A stretch of DNA of 6,702 nucleotides from NCBI GenBank assembly GCA_024409145.1, contig JAKSUF010000077.1:1-6702 (forward strand), given 5' to 3'. The notes under the pieces are model-generated. The model did no database searches, was not told the origin of the DNA, and saw only the letters and a list, made by a program, of their open reading frames with translations. A program made the translations under genes and the position numbers. Origin of the DNA: an archaeon. GTDB taxonomy: Archaea > Methanobacteriota > Methanobacteria > Methanobacteriales > Methanobacteriaceae. Below, piece by piece: positions 1-6,561 of the stretch; positions within the stretch are counted from its first letter, which is position 1; every line of letters begins with the position of its first letter.

Positions 1-82
1 AAAAAAAAATAAAATTTAAAAATTAATAAAAATCAAACCTCATTTTAAATTAAAAAAAAATAAAATTTAAAAATTAATAAAA
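1..82. repeat. 31-base direct repeat pair, 51-base period
   Basis: Bases 1-31 and 52-82 are identical. Each copy starts with a run of nine A, then T, AAAA, TTT, AAAAA, TT, AA, T, AAAA. A 20-base spacer (32-51) separates them and contains the only C/G bases nearby. The left copy begins at the window edge, so the repeat may continue to the left. Read on the minus strand, each copy ends in a nine-T run downstream of the rubrerythrin gene. The composition is simple, so some of the likeness is expected, but 31 exact bases in fixed order suggests a local duplication. Confidence 0.75.
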
Positions 83-114
83 TTAAATATTTATAGAATT
101 AGATCTATTAGAGG
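1..114 (-). terminator. U-rich terminator region of the rubrerythrin unit
   Basis: Downstream of the rubrerythrin stop codon the minus strand is almost pure A+T. It has two nine-T runs (60-52 and 9-1), one in each copy of the direct repeat. Archaeal termination uses U-rich tracts without needing a hairpin, and no GC-rich stem is present here. Two successive tracts would act as tandem terminators. The function is inferred from base composition and position only. Confidence 0.5.
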
Positions 115-660
115 TTATTTGTAATTGGTTGCTCTTTCTTCAAAGTATGCCTTAGGATGAGCACATACTGGACAAATTTCTAAAGAGGATTTACCTTTGT
201 AAATGTGTCCACAGTTAGAACATTTCCATTCAATTTCTTCTTCTTTATTAAAGATAGAATCATTTTCAATATTGTTAAGTAAGGTTCTGTATCTTTCCTC
301 GTGTTCTTTTTCAATAGCAGCTACAGCTTCAAATAAGAATGCAATTCTATCGAATCCTTCTTCTCTAGCTTCTTCTGCAAATTGAGCATACATTTCAGTC
401 CATTCTTCATGTTCCCCCTCAGAGGCATGGTTAAGATTAGTCACAGTATCTGGAATATTTCCATCATGTAATAATTTAAACCATATTTTTGCATGTTCTT
501 TTTCATTTTTAGCAGTTTCTAAGAAAATTTCAGATAATTGGACATATCCTTCTTTTTTAGCTTTATTTGCATAATATTGATATTTAGTATGAGCTTGAGA
601 TTCACCTGCAAATGCCATTTCTAAGTTTTTTTCAGTTTTAGTTCCTTTTAAATCTGCCAT
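115..660 (-). CDS. rbr: Rubrerythrin (diiron peroxidase with C-terminal rubredoxin domain)
   Basis: This 181-residue cytoplasmic protein has the classic rubrerythrin layout. Residues 1 to about 138 are a ferritin-like four-helix domain. The diiron ligands can be seen as E20 (in AGES), E53 and H56 (in EKEH), E83 and E86 (in GEHEEW) and E117 and H120 (in EKEH). Residues about 142-175 are a rubredoxin-like iron site with two CxxC pairs, C147/C150 and C163/C166. The family reduces hydrogen peroxide to water in anaerobes, taking electrons through rubredoxin-type carriers; that is family knowledge. All ligands are present, so it should be active. The length is typical. The ATG has only a weak GGGATA ribosome-binding match just upstream; the next ATG upstream runs straight into a stop. 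It lies 41 bases after the 83-residue gene and is probably transcribed from that gene's promoter. Confidence 0.96.
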   Translation of the reverse strand: MADLKGTKTEKNLEMAFAGESQAHTKYQYYANKAKKEGYVQLSEIFLETAKNEKEHAKIWFKLLHDGNIPDTVTNLNHASEGEHEEWTEMYAQFAEEAREEGFDRIAFLFEAVAAIEKEHEERYRTLLNNIENDSIFNKEEEIEWKCSNCGHIYKGKSSLEICPVCAHPKAYFEERATNYK

Positions 661-701
661 TTTATCCCATTTTCTATTTTTAATTCAACAAAATAATATC
701 A

Positions 702-953
702 TTAAACACAAGGTTTTAAATTAAATTTATACCTATATTCTTGATTAACAAGTTGTTTTCCTTCAAATTTTCCATCAATTATACTAGCTATCTGTTCTAT
801 AACTTCTTCTGGAATTTGTTCAAATTCATTAATACTTGAAAAGAAAGTTATAATGTCATCTACAATTGTATAATTTAATTCATAGCTTTCTTCTTTGTGG
901 TATGGTTCAACTATTTTTAAAATTTTGTCATATTCTCTTTTTTCAAGTTCCAT
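702..953 (-). CDS. Unrecognised small acidic protein, 83 residues, upstream of rubrerythrin
   Basis: I do not recognise the family. The reading frame is convincingly real: a strong GGAGG ribosome binding site (961-965) lies seven bases before the ATG, and a consensus TATA box lies at the right distance upstream. The protein is soluble and Glu/Asp-rich, with no signal peptide or membrane segment. Several stretches look helical: residues 1-17, 30-41 and about 48-60. The C-terminal part is more basic and aromatic and ends with a single cysteine at residue 82, next to last. There is no CxxC or other metal-binding motif. It is the first gene of a probable two-gene unit with rubrerythrin (41-base gap). 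A role linked to peroxide or redox stress is a guess from context alone. Confidence 0.8.
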   Translation of the reverse strand: MELEKREYDKILKIVEPYHKEESYELNYTIVDDIITFFSSINEFEQIPEEVIEQIASIIDGKFEGKQLVNQEYRYKFNLKPCV

Positions 954-960
954 AATTTTT

Positions 961-1010
961 CCTCCGTATAATTGTTAATTATTTATTATTATTTCATAAT
1001 ATATAAACTA
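961..1010 (-). promoter_or_regulatory. Promoter and strong RBS of the 83-residue gene / rubrerythrin unit
   Basis: On the minus strand an exact archaeal TATA consensus, TTTATATA, lies at 1007-1000. A purine-containing stretch (CGAATAG) sits just upstream where TFB would bind. Transcription starting about 25 bases downstream (near 978) would give a leader of roughly 24 bases that holds the GGAGG ribosome binding site at 965-961. A second AT-box (TATATATA, about 1014-1022) lies 15 bases further upstream and could be an alternative. No experiment supports the start site; it is placed by spacing. Confidence 0.65.
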
Positions 1011-1039
1011 TTCGTATATATAGAAATAAATAGTATGAA

Positions 1040-1167
1040 TAAAAACTAAAAAACTAATAATTAAAATAAAAAAAAGAAAAAATAAAAAAAGTAAAAAAAT
1101 TATTAACTAAAATAAAAAAAGATAAAATAAAATAAAATAAAATAAAAAAATAAAGTAAAACTATTAA
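1040..1167 (-). terminator. U-rich terminator region of nadA
   Basis: The 128 bases after the nadA stop contain almost no G or C. On the minus strand they hold many T runs of four to eight bases, separated by single A, C or G bases. This is the pattern of multiple U tracts used for archaeal factor-dependent termination. No stem-loop is apparent. The whole 214-base gap to the next gene (954-1167) consists of this tract plus the promoter described separately, and I see no gene in it. Confidence 0.5.
1122..1147. repeat. (ATAAA)5 microsatellite
   Basis: Five units of a pentanucleotide, with T at 1123, 1128, 1133, 1138 and 1143, lie 21 bases beyond the nadA stop codon. It is flanked by further A runs. 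It lies outside coding sequence, so length changes would not shift a reading frame. It may contribute U tracts to the nadA terminator. Confidence 0.8.
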
Positions 1168-2085
<918 letters not shown>

Positions 2086-2158
2086 TAAATCAACTTCTTT
2101 ATTTATTAAATAAAATATAGTTTAATCTATTATACATAATAATTTTATTAATTTAATA

Positions 2159-2168
2159 CATATATAAT
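2159..2168 (-). promoter_or_regulatory. Probable TATA box of nadA
   Basis: The minus strand reads ATTATATATG here, a good match to the archaeal TATA box. It lies about 75 bases before the nadA ATG, so transcription would begin near 2137 and leave a leader of about 50 bases. A short dyad, ATTAT-AC-ATAAT (2129-2140), falls at that predicted start, but in DNA this AT-rich it could easily be chance. The rest of the 213-base gap (2086-2298) shows no gene. Confidence 0.5.
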
Positions 2169-2220
2169 TAATGTCGGAATATTTTTTGCCTTTTTACTTG
2201 TAATTTAGAAGAAATACTAA

Positions 2221-2298
2221 AGAATTAAAAAAATGTTTAAAGTTGTGAAAATTCAAAATATAACCAATTAGAAACAACAATAATAAATTTAAAATAAC
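2221..2298 (-). terminator. Possible U-rich 3' region of the hydrolase gene
   Basis: Downstream of the hydrolase stop codon the minus strand is AT-rich, with a seven-T run at 2233-2227 followed by further T-rich sequence. This is weaker than the tracts after rubrerythrin, nadA and gatE. No hairpin is visible. It is assigned only because a terminator is expected between this gene and the nadA promoter. Confidence 0.3.
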
Positions 2299-3105
2299 TT
2301 ATTCTTTTTTTAAGAATTCTTTAATTGTATTTAAAAGTTCTTCTGTTTTTTCATAAGCTACCATATGACCTGCATCTTTAATTAATTTAAATTCTGCATT
2401 TTCAATTGATTCTGCTACTTCTTGACCTAATTCATATGGAAGTATTTGATCATATTCGGCACCAATTACTAGAGTTTTACAAGTTACAGAATCATATTTT
2501 TTAGAATTATCAAAATTTGAAATAGATTTAAGTTCAGCAGCTTTTTCTTCTGGAGATAACTCAGGTATATTATAAGATGAAGAACTAGTATTCAATTTAA
2601 ATTCACCACTAGCAATCTTTTTTAGAGTACTAGGTGCTAAAAAAGAATCATAAATTGCTTTAAACATATCACTTCTACTTATTTTTGAATAATCAAGTCC
2701 TTTTTTACTTAAAAGATAAGAAACAGAAGAAACTCTGGAAGTAGGGTTTGTACAAAGTAAAATTAAATGATTAATATTTTCACAATTTTCTTCAGCAAGA
2801 GCTAAAGCAATATAAGAACCCATAGAATAACCAAGAACATCAACTTCATCTAATTCTAATTGTTTAATAACTTCTAAAATATCACTAACATGGTCCTCTA
2901 AAGTATATTCTAATGGATGAGTAGATTCACCATGACCTCTTGCATCAAGGGTTATAACACGATAATCATCTTTTAATTGATCACGAAAAATATACATTGC
3001 TTCTTTACTTGAACTAAGACCATGAATAAGAATTATTGGTTTTTTATCTGTTTCAGTATCATCTAAACAGATTTTAATATCATTAACATCTAAGAATTTT
3101 TTCAT
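2299..3105 (-). CDS. Alpha/beta-hydrolase fold protein, substrate unknown
   Basis: This 268-residue protein is a complete single-domain alpha/beta hydrolase of about the usual length. It shows the oxyanion-hole motif HGLSS (28-32), the DARGHGES turn (54-61) typical of this superfamily, the nucleophile elbow GYSMGS with S94, the acid D219 in GAEYDQILP, and H247 in DAGHMVAYE. A variable cap region lies at about residues 120-200. The catalytic triad is intact, so esterase, lipase or C-C hydrolase activity is likely, but motifs do not fix the substrate. There is no signal peptide or membrane segment, so it should be cytoplasmic. The frame could be opened at a TTG at 3121-3123, but I chose the ATG at 3105 because GATGAT lies three bases upstream, as in gatE. 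It follows gatE after a 119-base repeated spacer that lacks a clear TATA box, so it may depend on read-through from gatDE. Confidence 0.9.
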   Translation of the reverse strand: MKKFLDVNDIKICLDDTETDKKPIILIHGLSSSKEAMYIFRDQLKDDYRVITLDARGHGESTHPLEYTLEDHVSDILEVIKQLELDEVDVLGYSMGSYIALALAEENCENINHLILLCTNPTSRVSSVSYLLSKKGLDYSKISRSDMFKAIYDSFLAPSTLKKIASGEFKLNTSSSSYNIPELSPEEKAAELKSISNFDNSKKYDSVTCKTLVIGAEYDQILPYELGQEVAESIENAEFKLIKDAGHMVAYEKTEELLNTIKEFLKKE

Positions 3106-3108
3106 AAT

Positions 3109-3114
3109 ATCATC
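3109..3114 (-). promoter_or_regulatory. RBS deciding the hydrolase start
   Basis: On the minus strand GATGAT lies three bases before the ATG at 3105. It is a near match to the GGTGAT core of the archaeal ribosome binding site, with the same position as in gatE. It rules out the TTG start six codons upstream, which has only a T- and A-rich leader. The site overlaps the edge of the repeat units that fill this spacer. Confidence 0.6.
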
Positions 3115-3224
3115 TTTTAACAAAATAATAAGAAAAAAAGAAAAAATCCCTCTTTTAATAAAATAATAAGAAAAAAAAGAAAAAATCCCTCTTTTAATAA
3201 AATAATAAGAAAAAAGAAGAAAAA
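3113..3224. repeat. Three tandem 38-39 base units between gatE and the hydrolase gene
   Basis: The spacer is built of three head-to-tail units at 3113-3150, 3151-3189 and about 3190-3224. Each starts TCTTTTAA, continues with (C/T)AAAATAATAAG and then A-rich sequence; the first two end in AAAAAATCCC. Units 1 and 2 differ by one substitution and one extra A. The third copy diverges in its last bases, close to the gatE stop. The units abut without spacers, so this is a tandem duplication and not a CRISPR array. Read on the minus strand, each full unit is GGGA followed by a long T-rich tract. Confidence 0.88.
3120..3224 (-). terminator. Tandem U-rich terminator region after gatE
   Basis: Directly after the gatE stop codon the minus strand carries T-rich tracts repeated three times with the tandem units. 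Each is a TTTTTTCTTTTTTT-like run, and two follow the GGGA motif. This looks like a duplicated U-tract terminator. Because the hydrolase gene lies directly downstream with no obvious promoter, the region may attenuate rather than fully stop transcription. That is inference. Confidence 0.45.
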
Positions 3225-5150
3225 CTAAATAAGTTTTTGAATTTCTTCTCTAACAATTTTATTAACTAAACTACCATCTGCTTTTCCTTTAAGTTTTTTC
3301 ATACTCATACCCATTAAAGGACCCATAGCACCCATTTGACGTTCTTTAATCATAGATTCATTTTGAGTAGCTATATCATGAATAATTGAAATAACTTCTT
3401 CTTCAGAAAGTAAAATTAAATTAGCATCATTAGCTATTTTTTCAACATCCTCAGATGGATTTTTAGAAACAGCTACCATTAAATTCTTAATAGCATCCTT
3501 GGAAATTTTATTTTCTTCTAAAAGTTTGAATATATCTATAAGTTTTTCTTCATTGAAAATACTTACATCAATACCTTCACGTTTCAAATCTCTTAAATCT
3601 GCAACAAGGGTAGATGCAACTACAGTAGAATCTACATTTAAATTAGCAATTAAAGACTCAAACTCATCAGCAAGAAGTCTTCTAACAAGTTGATTAGCTA
3701 AATCTTCACTGAGTTTGTATTCTTTAATAATTCTTGCTTTTTTCTCATCTGGAAGTTCAGGTAAATTGTTTTTAATTGGTTCTACCATATCTTCAGTAAT
3801 TTGGAATAATGGAATATCAGTTTCAAGATACATCCTATTTGCAGTTGGAAGTGGTCTCATATATTCAGTATTTCCATCATCCAATGCTTTTCTTGTTTCT
3901 TCAACAACACCATCAAATGCCATTTTAGCTCTTCTTATAACTTCATTTAATGCATTAATAGCTACATCTTCATCATGAGCTACAATAATAATTGCATCTT
4001 CAGGATTAATAGCTAAGAATTCTTTCATAGCATTAACTTCATCAGCTTCAATACCATAAGCTGGTAATTCATCAGTATGGAAAAGACCATGAACACCCAT
4101 TTTTTTAGCATAAGAAGATAATTCAGTACCAAATCTTCTACCTGGTTGAACTTCTTTACCAATAAGTCCATCAAATCCACGTAAGATAATACCTTTAACA
4201 CATTCTGCTGAAGATAAAATTTTAGAAGAAGTGTTTTCAAATACTTCATCAAGATCATAAATAGTATCTTCAACTTTAGCTCCTCTTTTATCAAGTTCTT
4301 CTTTAATCTCAACAAGTGCAAGTTGTCTTTCAACTTCCCTATCCACAATAACAGGCATTAAATCAAGATCTTGTACACCTTTAATTTCTACTCTTGCTCC
4401 TTTTGTAATACTAATATTTACATCTTGTCTAATAGTTCCAAGTCCTCTTTTAACATTAGTACTTCTTAAAACTTGACCAATCATATAAGCTACTTCTTTA
4501 ATTTGCTCAGGATGATGAATAGAAGGATCAGTAGTAATCTCTGCAAGAGGAATACCAAGTCTATCTAATCTAAACCTTGTAAATCCATCATTATCTTCAA
4601 CTCTTCTAGCTGCATCTTCTTCCAAACCAAGAGACTCAATAACTACCCTACCATAAGGAGTATCTAAATAACCATCAGTAGCTGCAAGACCAGTACGTTG
4701 GAAACCACCAGTATTACTTCCATCAATAACTTGTTTTCTCATAGTATGGAATTCATCAACCATTCTCATATTTAAAAGAGATGCAATTGTAATACAAATA
4801 TCAAGAGCTTCTCTATTTAAACTGTGAGGTGGTTCATCATCAGTTTCAACTAAACAAGTATGATTATTAAATGATTCATATTTAAAAGTCATATCCCTAA
4901 GAGATTCTTGAAGAGCAGCTCTATCAATTTGACCTAATTCACTTTGAGTAGGTCTAAGATTTCTAATAATTTCACTATCATACTCTTCATCAGTTAATTC
5001 AGTAGGACATGGACAGAATAATTTAGATTTAGTATTTAATTGTTGATGAATTTCTAAACCCATCATAAGTCCAAGTTCATCCCAATCCCTATCAGTAACT
5101 TTAGGTGTAGCTTTAGAACCTTTTTTATTATTACCTTTATTTTTAGCCAT
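3225..5150 (-). CDS. gatE: Glu-tRNA(Gln) amidotransferase subunit E
   Basis: GatE is the tRNA-binding kinase/transamidase subunit of the archaeal GatDE complex. It activates the glutamate on Glu-tRNA(Gln) with ATP and amidates it with ammonia delivered from GatD. The 641 residues are full length. The GatB-like catalytic core begins with GLEIHQQL (31-38; the E and H are likely metal ligands) and contains CPCP (46-49), DDEPPHS and DGSNTGGFQRTGL. An inserted domain like the GAD domain of bacterial AspRS covers about 295-410 (GIILRGFDGL near 317). EYMRPLPTANRMYLETDIP (about 427-450) follows, then a helical and YqeY-like tail ending in KADGSLVNKIVREEIQKL. The start is fixed by AGGTGAT three bases upstream. 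Unusually, about 20 Lys/Asn-rich residues precede the conserved WDELGL start. It is second in an operon with gatD. Confidence 0.98.
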   Translation of the reverse strand: MAKNKGNNKKGSKATPKVTDRDWDELGLMMGLEIHQQLNTKSKLFCPCPTELTDEEYDSEIIRNLRPTQSELGQIDRAALQESLRDMTFKYESFNNHTCLVETDDEPPHSLNREALDICITIASLLNMRMVDEFHTMRKQVIDGSNTGGFQRTGLAATDGYLDTPYGRVVIESLGLEEDAARRVEDNDGFTRFRLDRLGIPLAEITTDPSIHHPEQIKEVAYMIGQVLRSTNVKRGLGTIRQDVNISITKGARVEIKGVQDLDLMPVIVDREVERQLALVEIKEELDKRGAKVEDTIYDLDEVFENTSSKILSSAECVKGIILRGFDGLIGKEVQPGRRFGTELSSYAKKMGVHGLFHTDELPAYGIEADEVNAMKEFLAINPEDAIIIVAHDEDVAINALNEVIRRAKMAFDGVVEETRKALDDGNTEYMRPLPTANRMYLETDIPLFQITEDMVEPIKNNLPELPDEKKARIIKEYKLSEDLANQLVRRLLADEFESLIANLNVDSTVVASTLVADLRDLKREGIDVSIFNEEKLIDIFKLLEENKISKDAIKNLMVAVSKNPSEDVEKIANDANLILLSEEEVISIIHDIATQNESMIKERQMGAMGPLMGMSMKKLKGKADGSLVNKIVREEIQKLI

Positions 5151-5153
5151 ATT

Positions 5154-5160
5154 ATCACCT
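5154..5160 (-). promoter_or_regulatory. gatE RBS overlapping the gatD stop codon
   Basis: The minus strand reads AGGTGAT three bases before the gatE ATG. Its first two bases (AG) are also the last two of the gatD TAG stop codon (5161-5159). Ribosomes finishing gatD would therefore stop on top of the gatE initiation site. This fits translational coupling of two subunits needed in equal amounts. Confidence 0.85.
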
Positions 5161-6466
5161 AATTTAAGAAATACTCCATTGAAGAACTTTCATTTAATTC
5201 TCCAGCAATATTAGTTTGAATAATTTTTTTAACATCATCAAGTTTATCAGTTTGACCTAAAGCCCAAGCTAATTTAACATAAGCAGTTTCAGGAGTCATA
5301 TCCATACCAGAAATTACTCCTGCATCAACGAGTAATCTTCCAGTACTATAAACATTCATATTAACAGTTCCATATAAACATTGAGAAGTCATAACAACAG
5401 CAATATCTTCATCATGAGCTCTTTGTAATGGTTTTACTAAATAATCAGGAACATGTCCTAAACCAGTACCTTCAATAAGTAAACCTTTGAAACCTTTATC
5501 AATATGATAATCAATTAACTCTTCGGTAATACCTGGGAAAGATTTAATTAAAGCTACTTTAGATTCAACATTATTATTTAATTCCAACTCATTTTCTCCT
5601 CTTTTAGTATAAGGTAAGTTAATATTATTAATTTTAGCATCTTTTAAAGTAGCTATTGGTTTAGAATCAATACTTCTAAATGTATCTCTTCTACTGGTGT
5701 GCATTTTACGTACTTTTGTACCTTTATGTAAAGCACAAATACCATCATTTAAAGTATCATGCATACAAACAGTAACTTCAGCAATATCAGATTTAGCTGC
5801 ACCAACAGAGTTATAAAGATTTAAAAATGCATCAGTAGATGGTCTATCAGAACTTCTTTGTGCACCAGTAATAACAATAGGAACTGGAGTTTTAATCATA
5901 AAGCTTAAAGCAGCAGAAGTATAATGCATAGTATCAGTACCATGTGCAATTACAACACCATCAACACCAGATGAAATATCATCAACAATAGATTTAGCTG
6001 CTTTAGCCCAATATTCAGGTTGCATATTTTCTGATAAAATGTTATATAAAGCTTTAACATCATAATTAGCTAAATCTAAAAGTTCAGGGTTAGCTCTAAG
6101 TAAATCTTCAGCAGTAAAAGCCGGATGAACAGCACCAGTTTTATAATCAATAATTGAAGATACAGTACCACCAGTTGAAATAATAGAAATATTATCTTTA
6201 TTAGGATCTTTTACAATAGGCTCTCCTTCATAACCAATTTTAGGTTTATCTCCCTTTTCAATTAGTTCAATGGTTGCAGATTCAATATTTACTCCAACAT
6301 TATAACCACTATTTAATTTAAGTACAATATAACTGTCTTTTGCATCTTCGGATCTATCAAGTAAGATTCCTTTATAAGAAATATCTTCTTTAATTACTTT
6401 GACAGAATCACCAATAGTAATATTAGCATCATCTAAAAAATTCTTAGAAATTTTTTTATAAGTCAT
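5159..6466 (-). CDS. gatD: Glu-tRNA(Gln) amidotransferase subunit D
   Basis: GatD is the L-asparaginase-like subunit of GatDE. It hydrolyses glutamine and passes the ammonia to GatE for making Gln-tRNA(Gln). With the start chosen here it has 435 residues, the normal length. Residues 1 to about 72 form the small N-terminal barrel (YKGILLDRSED, LKLNSGYNVGV). The asparaginase fold follows with STGGT (T98), AHGTDTM (T176, D177) and GTKVRKMHTSRRD (K250 likely catalytic), matching the Thr-Thr-Asp-Lys set of the family. GAQRSSDRPS, EGTGLGH and MTSQCLYG are further signatures. An ATG at 6475 would add Met-Ile-Leu but has no ribosome binding site. The ATG at 6466 has GGAATGAT four bases upstream and gives the expected N terminus, so I prefer it. 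It is first in the operon, 8 bases from gatE. Confidence 0.97.
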   Translation of the reverse strand: MTYKKISKNFLDDANITIGDSVKVIKEDISYKGILLDRSEDAKDSYIVLKLNSGYNVGVNIESATIELIEKGDKPKIGYEGEPIVKDPNKDNISIISTGGTVSSIIDYKTGAVHPAFTAEDLLRANPELLDLANYDVKALYNILSENMQPEYWAKAAKSIVDDISSGVDGVVIAHGTDTMHYTSAALSFMIKTPVPIVITGAQRSSDRPSTDAFLNLYNSVGAAKSDIAEVTVCMHDTLNDGICALHKGTKVRKMHTSRRDTFRSIDSKPIATLKDAKINNINLPYTKRGENELELNNNVESKVALIKSFPGITEELIDYHIDKGFKGLLIEGTGLGHVPDYLVKPLQRAHDEDIAVVMTSQCLYGTVNMNVYSTGRLLVDAGVISGMDMTPETAYVKLAWALGQTDKLDDVKKIIQTNIAGELNESSSMEYFLN

Positions 6467-6507
6467 TAATATCATTCCATAAATGATTTATTATAATTTT
6501 TAATAAA

Positions 6508-6526
6508 ATTTATACATTTATATTTA
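6508..6526 (-). promoter_or_regulatory. Candidate promoter of gatDE
   Basis: Two overlapping TATA-like elements lie on the minus strand, AAATATAAAT (6525-6516) and GTATAAAT (from 6515). They are about 40-60 bases before the preferred gatD ATG, a plausible distance for a leader of 20-30 bases. The whole spacer is nearly pure A+T, so such matches occur by chance; the choice between the two is open. Confidence 0.35.
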
Positions 6527-6561
6527 TTAATTTTTAAATTAATATAATTTGTTACAAATAA

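Noticed and set aside
100..107. Palindrome TAGATCTA as a hairpin after the rubrerythrin stop
   Set aside because: It is only eight bases with no loop and does not extend further, so it cannot form a stable terminator stem.
203..385. Plus-strand open frame of 60 codons opposite rubrerythrin
   Set aside because: It lies wholly inside a firmly identified gene, is Ser/Ile/Leu-rich as antisense translations of AT-rich genes are, and has no ribosome binding site or family signature.
2129..2140. Dyad ATTAT-AC-ATAAT as an operator at the nadA start site
   Set aside because: The arms are only five A/T bases, which is expected by chance in this spacer, and no regulator gene is present to support it.
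2169..2298. Small plus-strand gene in the nadA-hydrolase spacer
   Set aside because: The only ATG frame noticed there, MFKVVKIQNITN, ends after 12 codons and has no ribosome binding site.
3106..3123. Hydrolase gene starting at a TTG six codons further upstream
   Set aside because: The TTG has no ribosome binding site, while the ATG at 3105 has GATGAT at the correct spacing and gives a normal N terminus.
3113..3224. Possible CRISPR array, from three regularly spaced near-identical units
   Set aside because: The units abut with no unique spacers between them, are almost pure A+T, and no cas gene is nearby. It is a simple tandem duplication.
3499..3978. Two plus-strand open frames (64 and 87 codons) opposite gatE
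   Set aside because: Both are antisense shadows of the conserved gatE sequence, with low-complexity Ser-rich translations.
4025..4348. Minus-strand 107-codon frame inside gatE
   Set aside because: It is an alternate frame of gatE giving a Leu/Lys/Met-rich product with no motif, while the gatE frame is fully conserved through this stretch.
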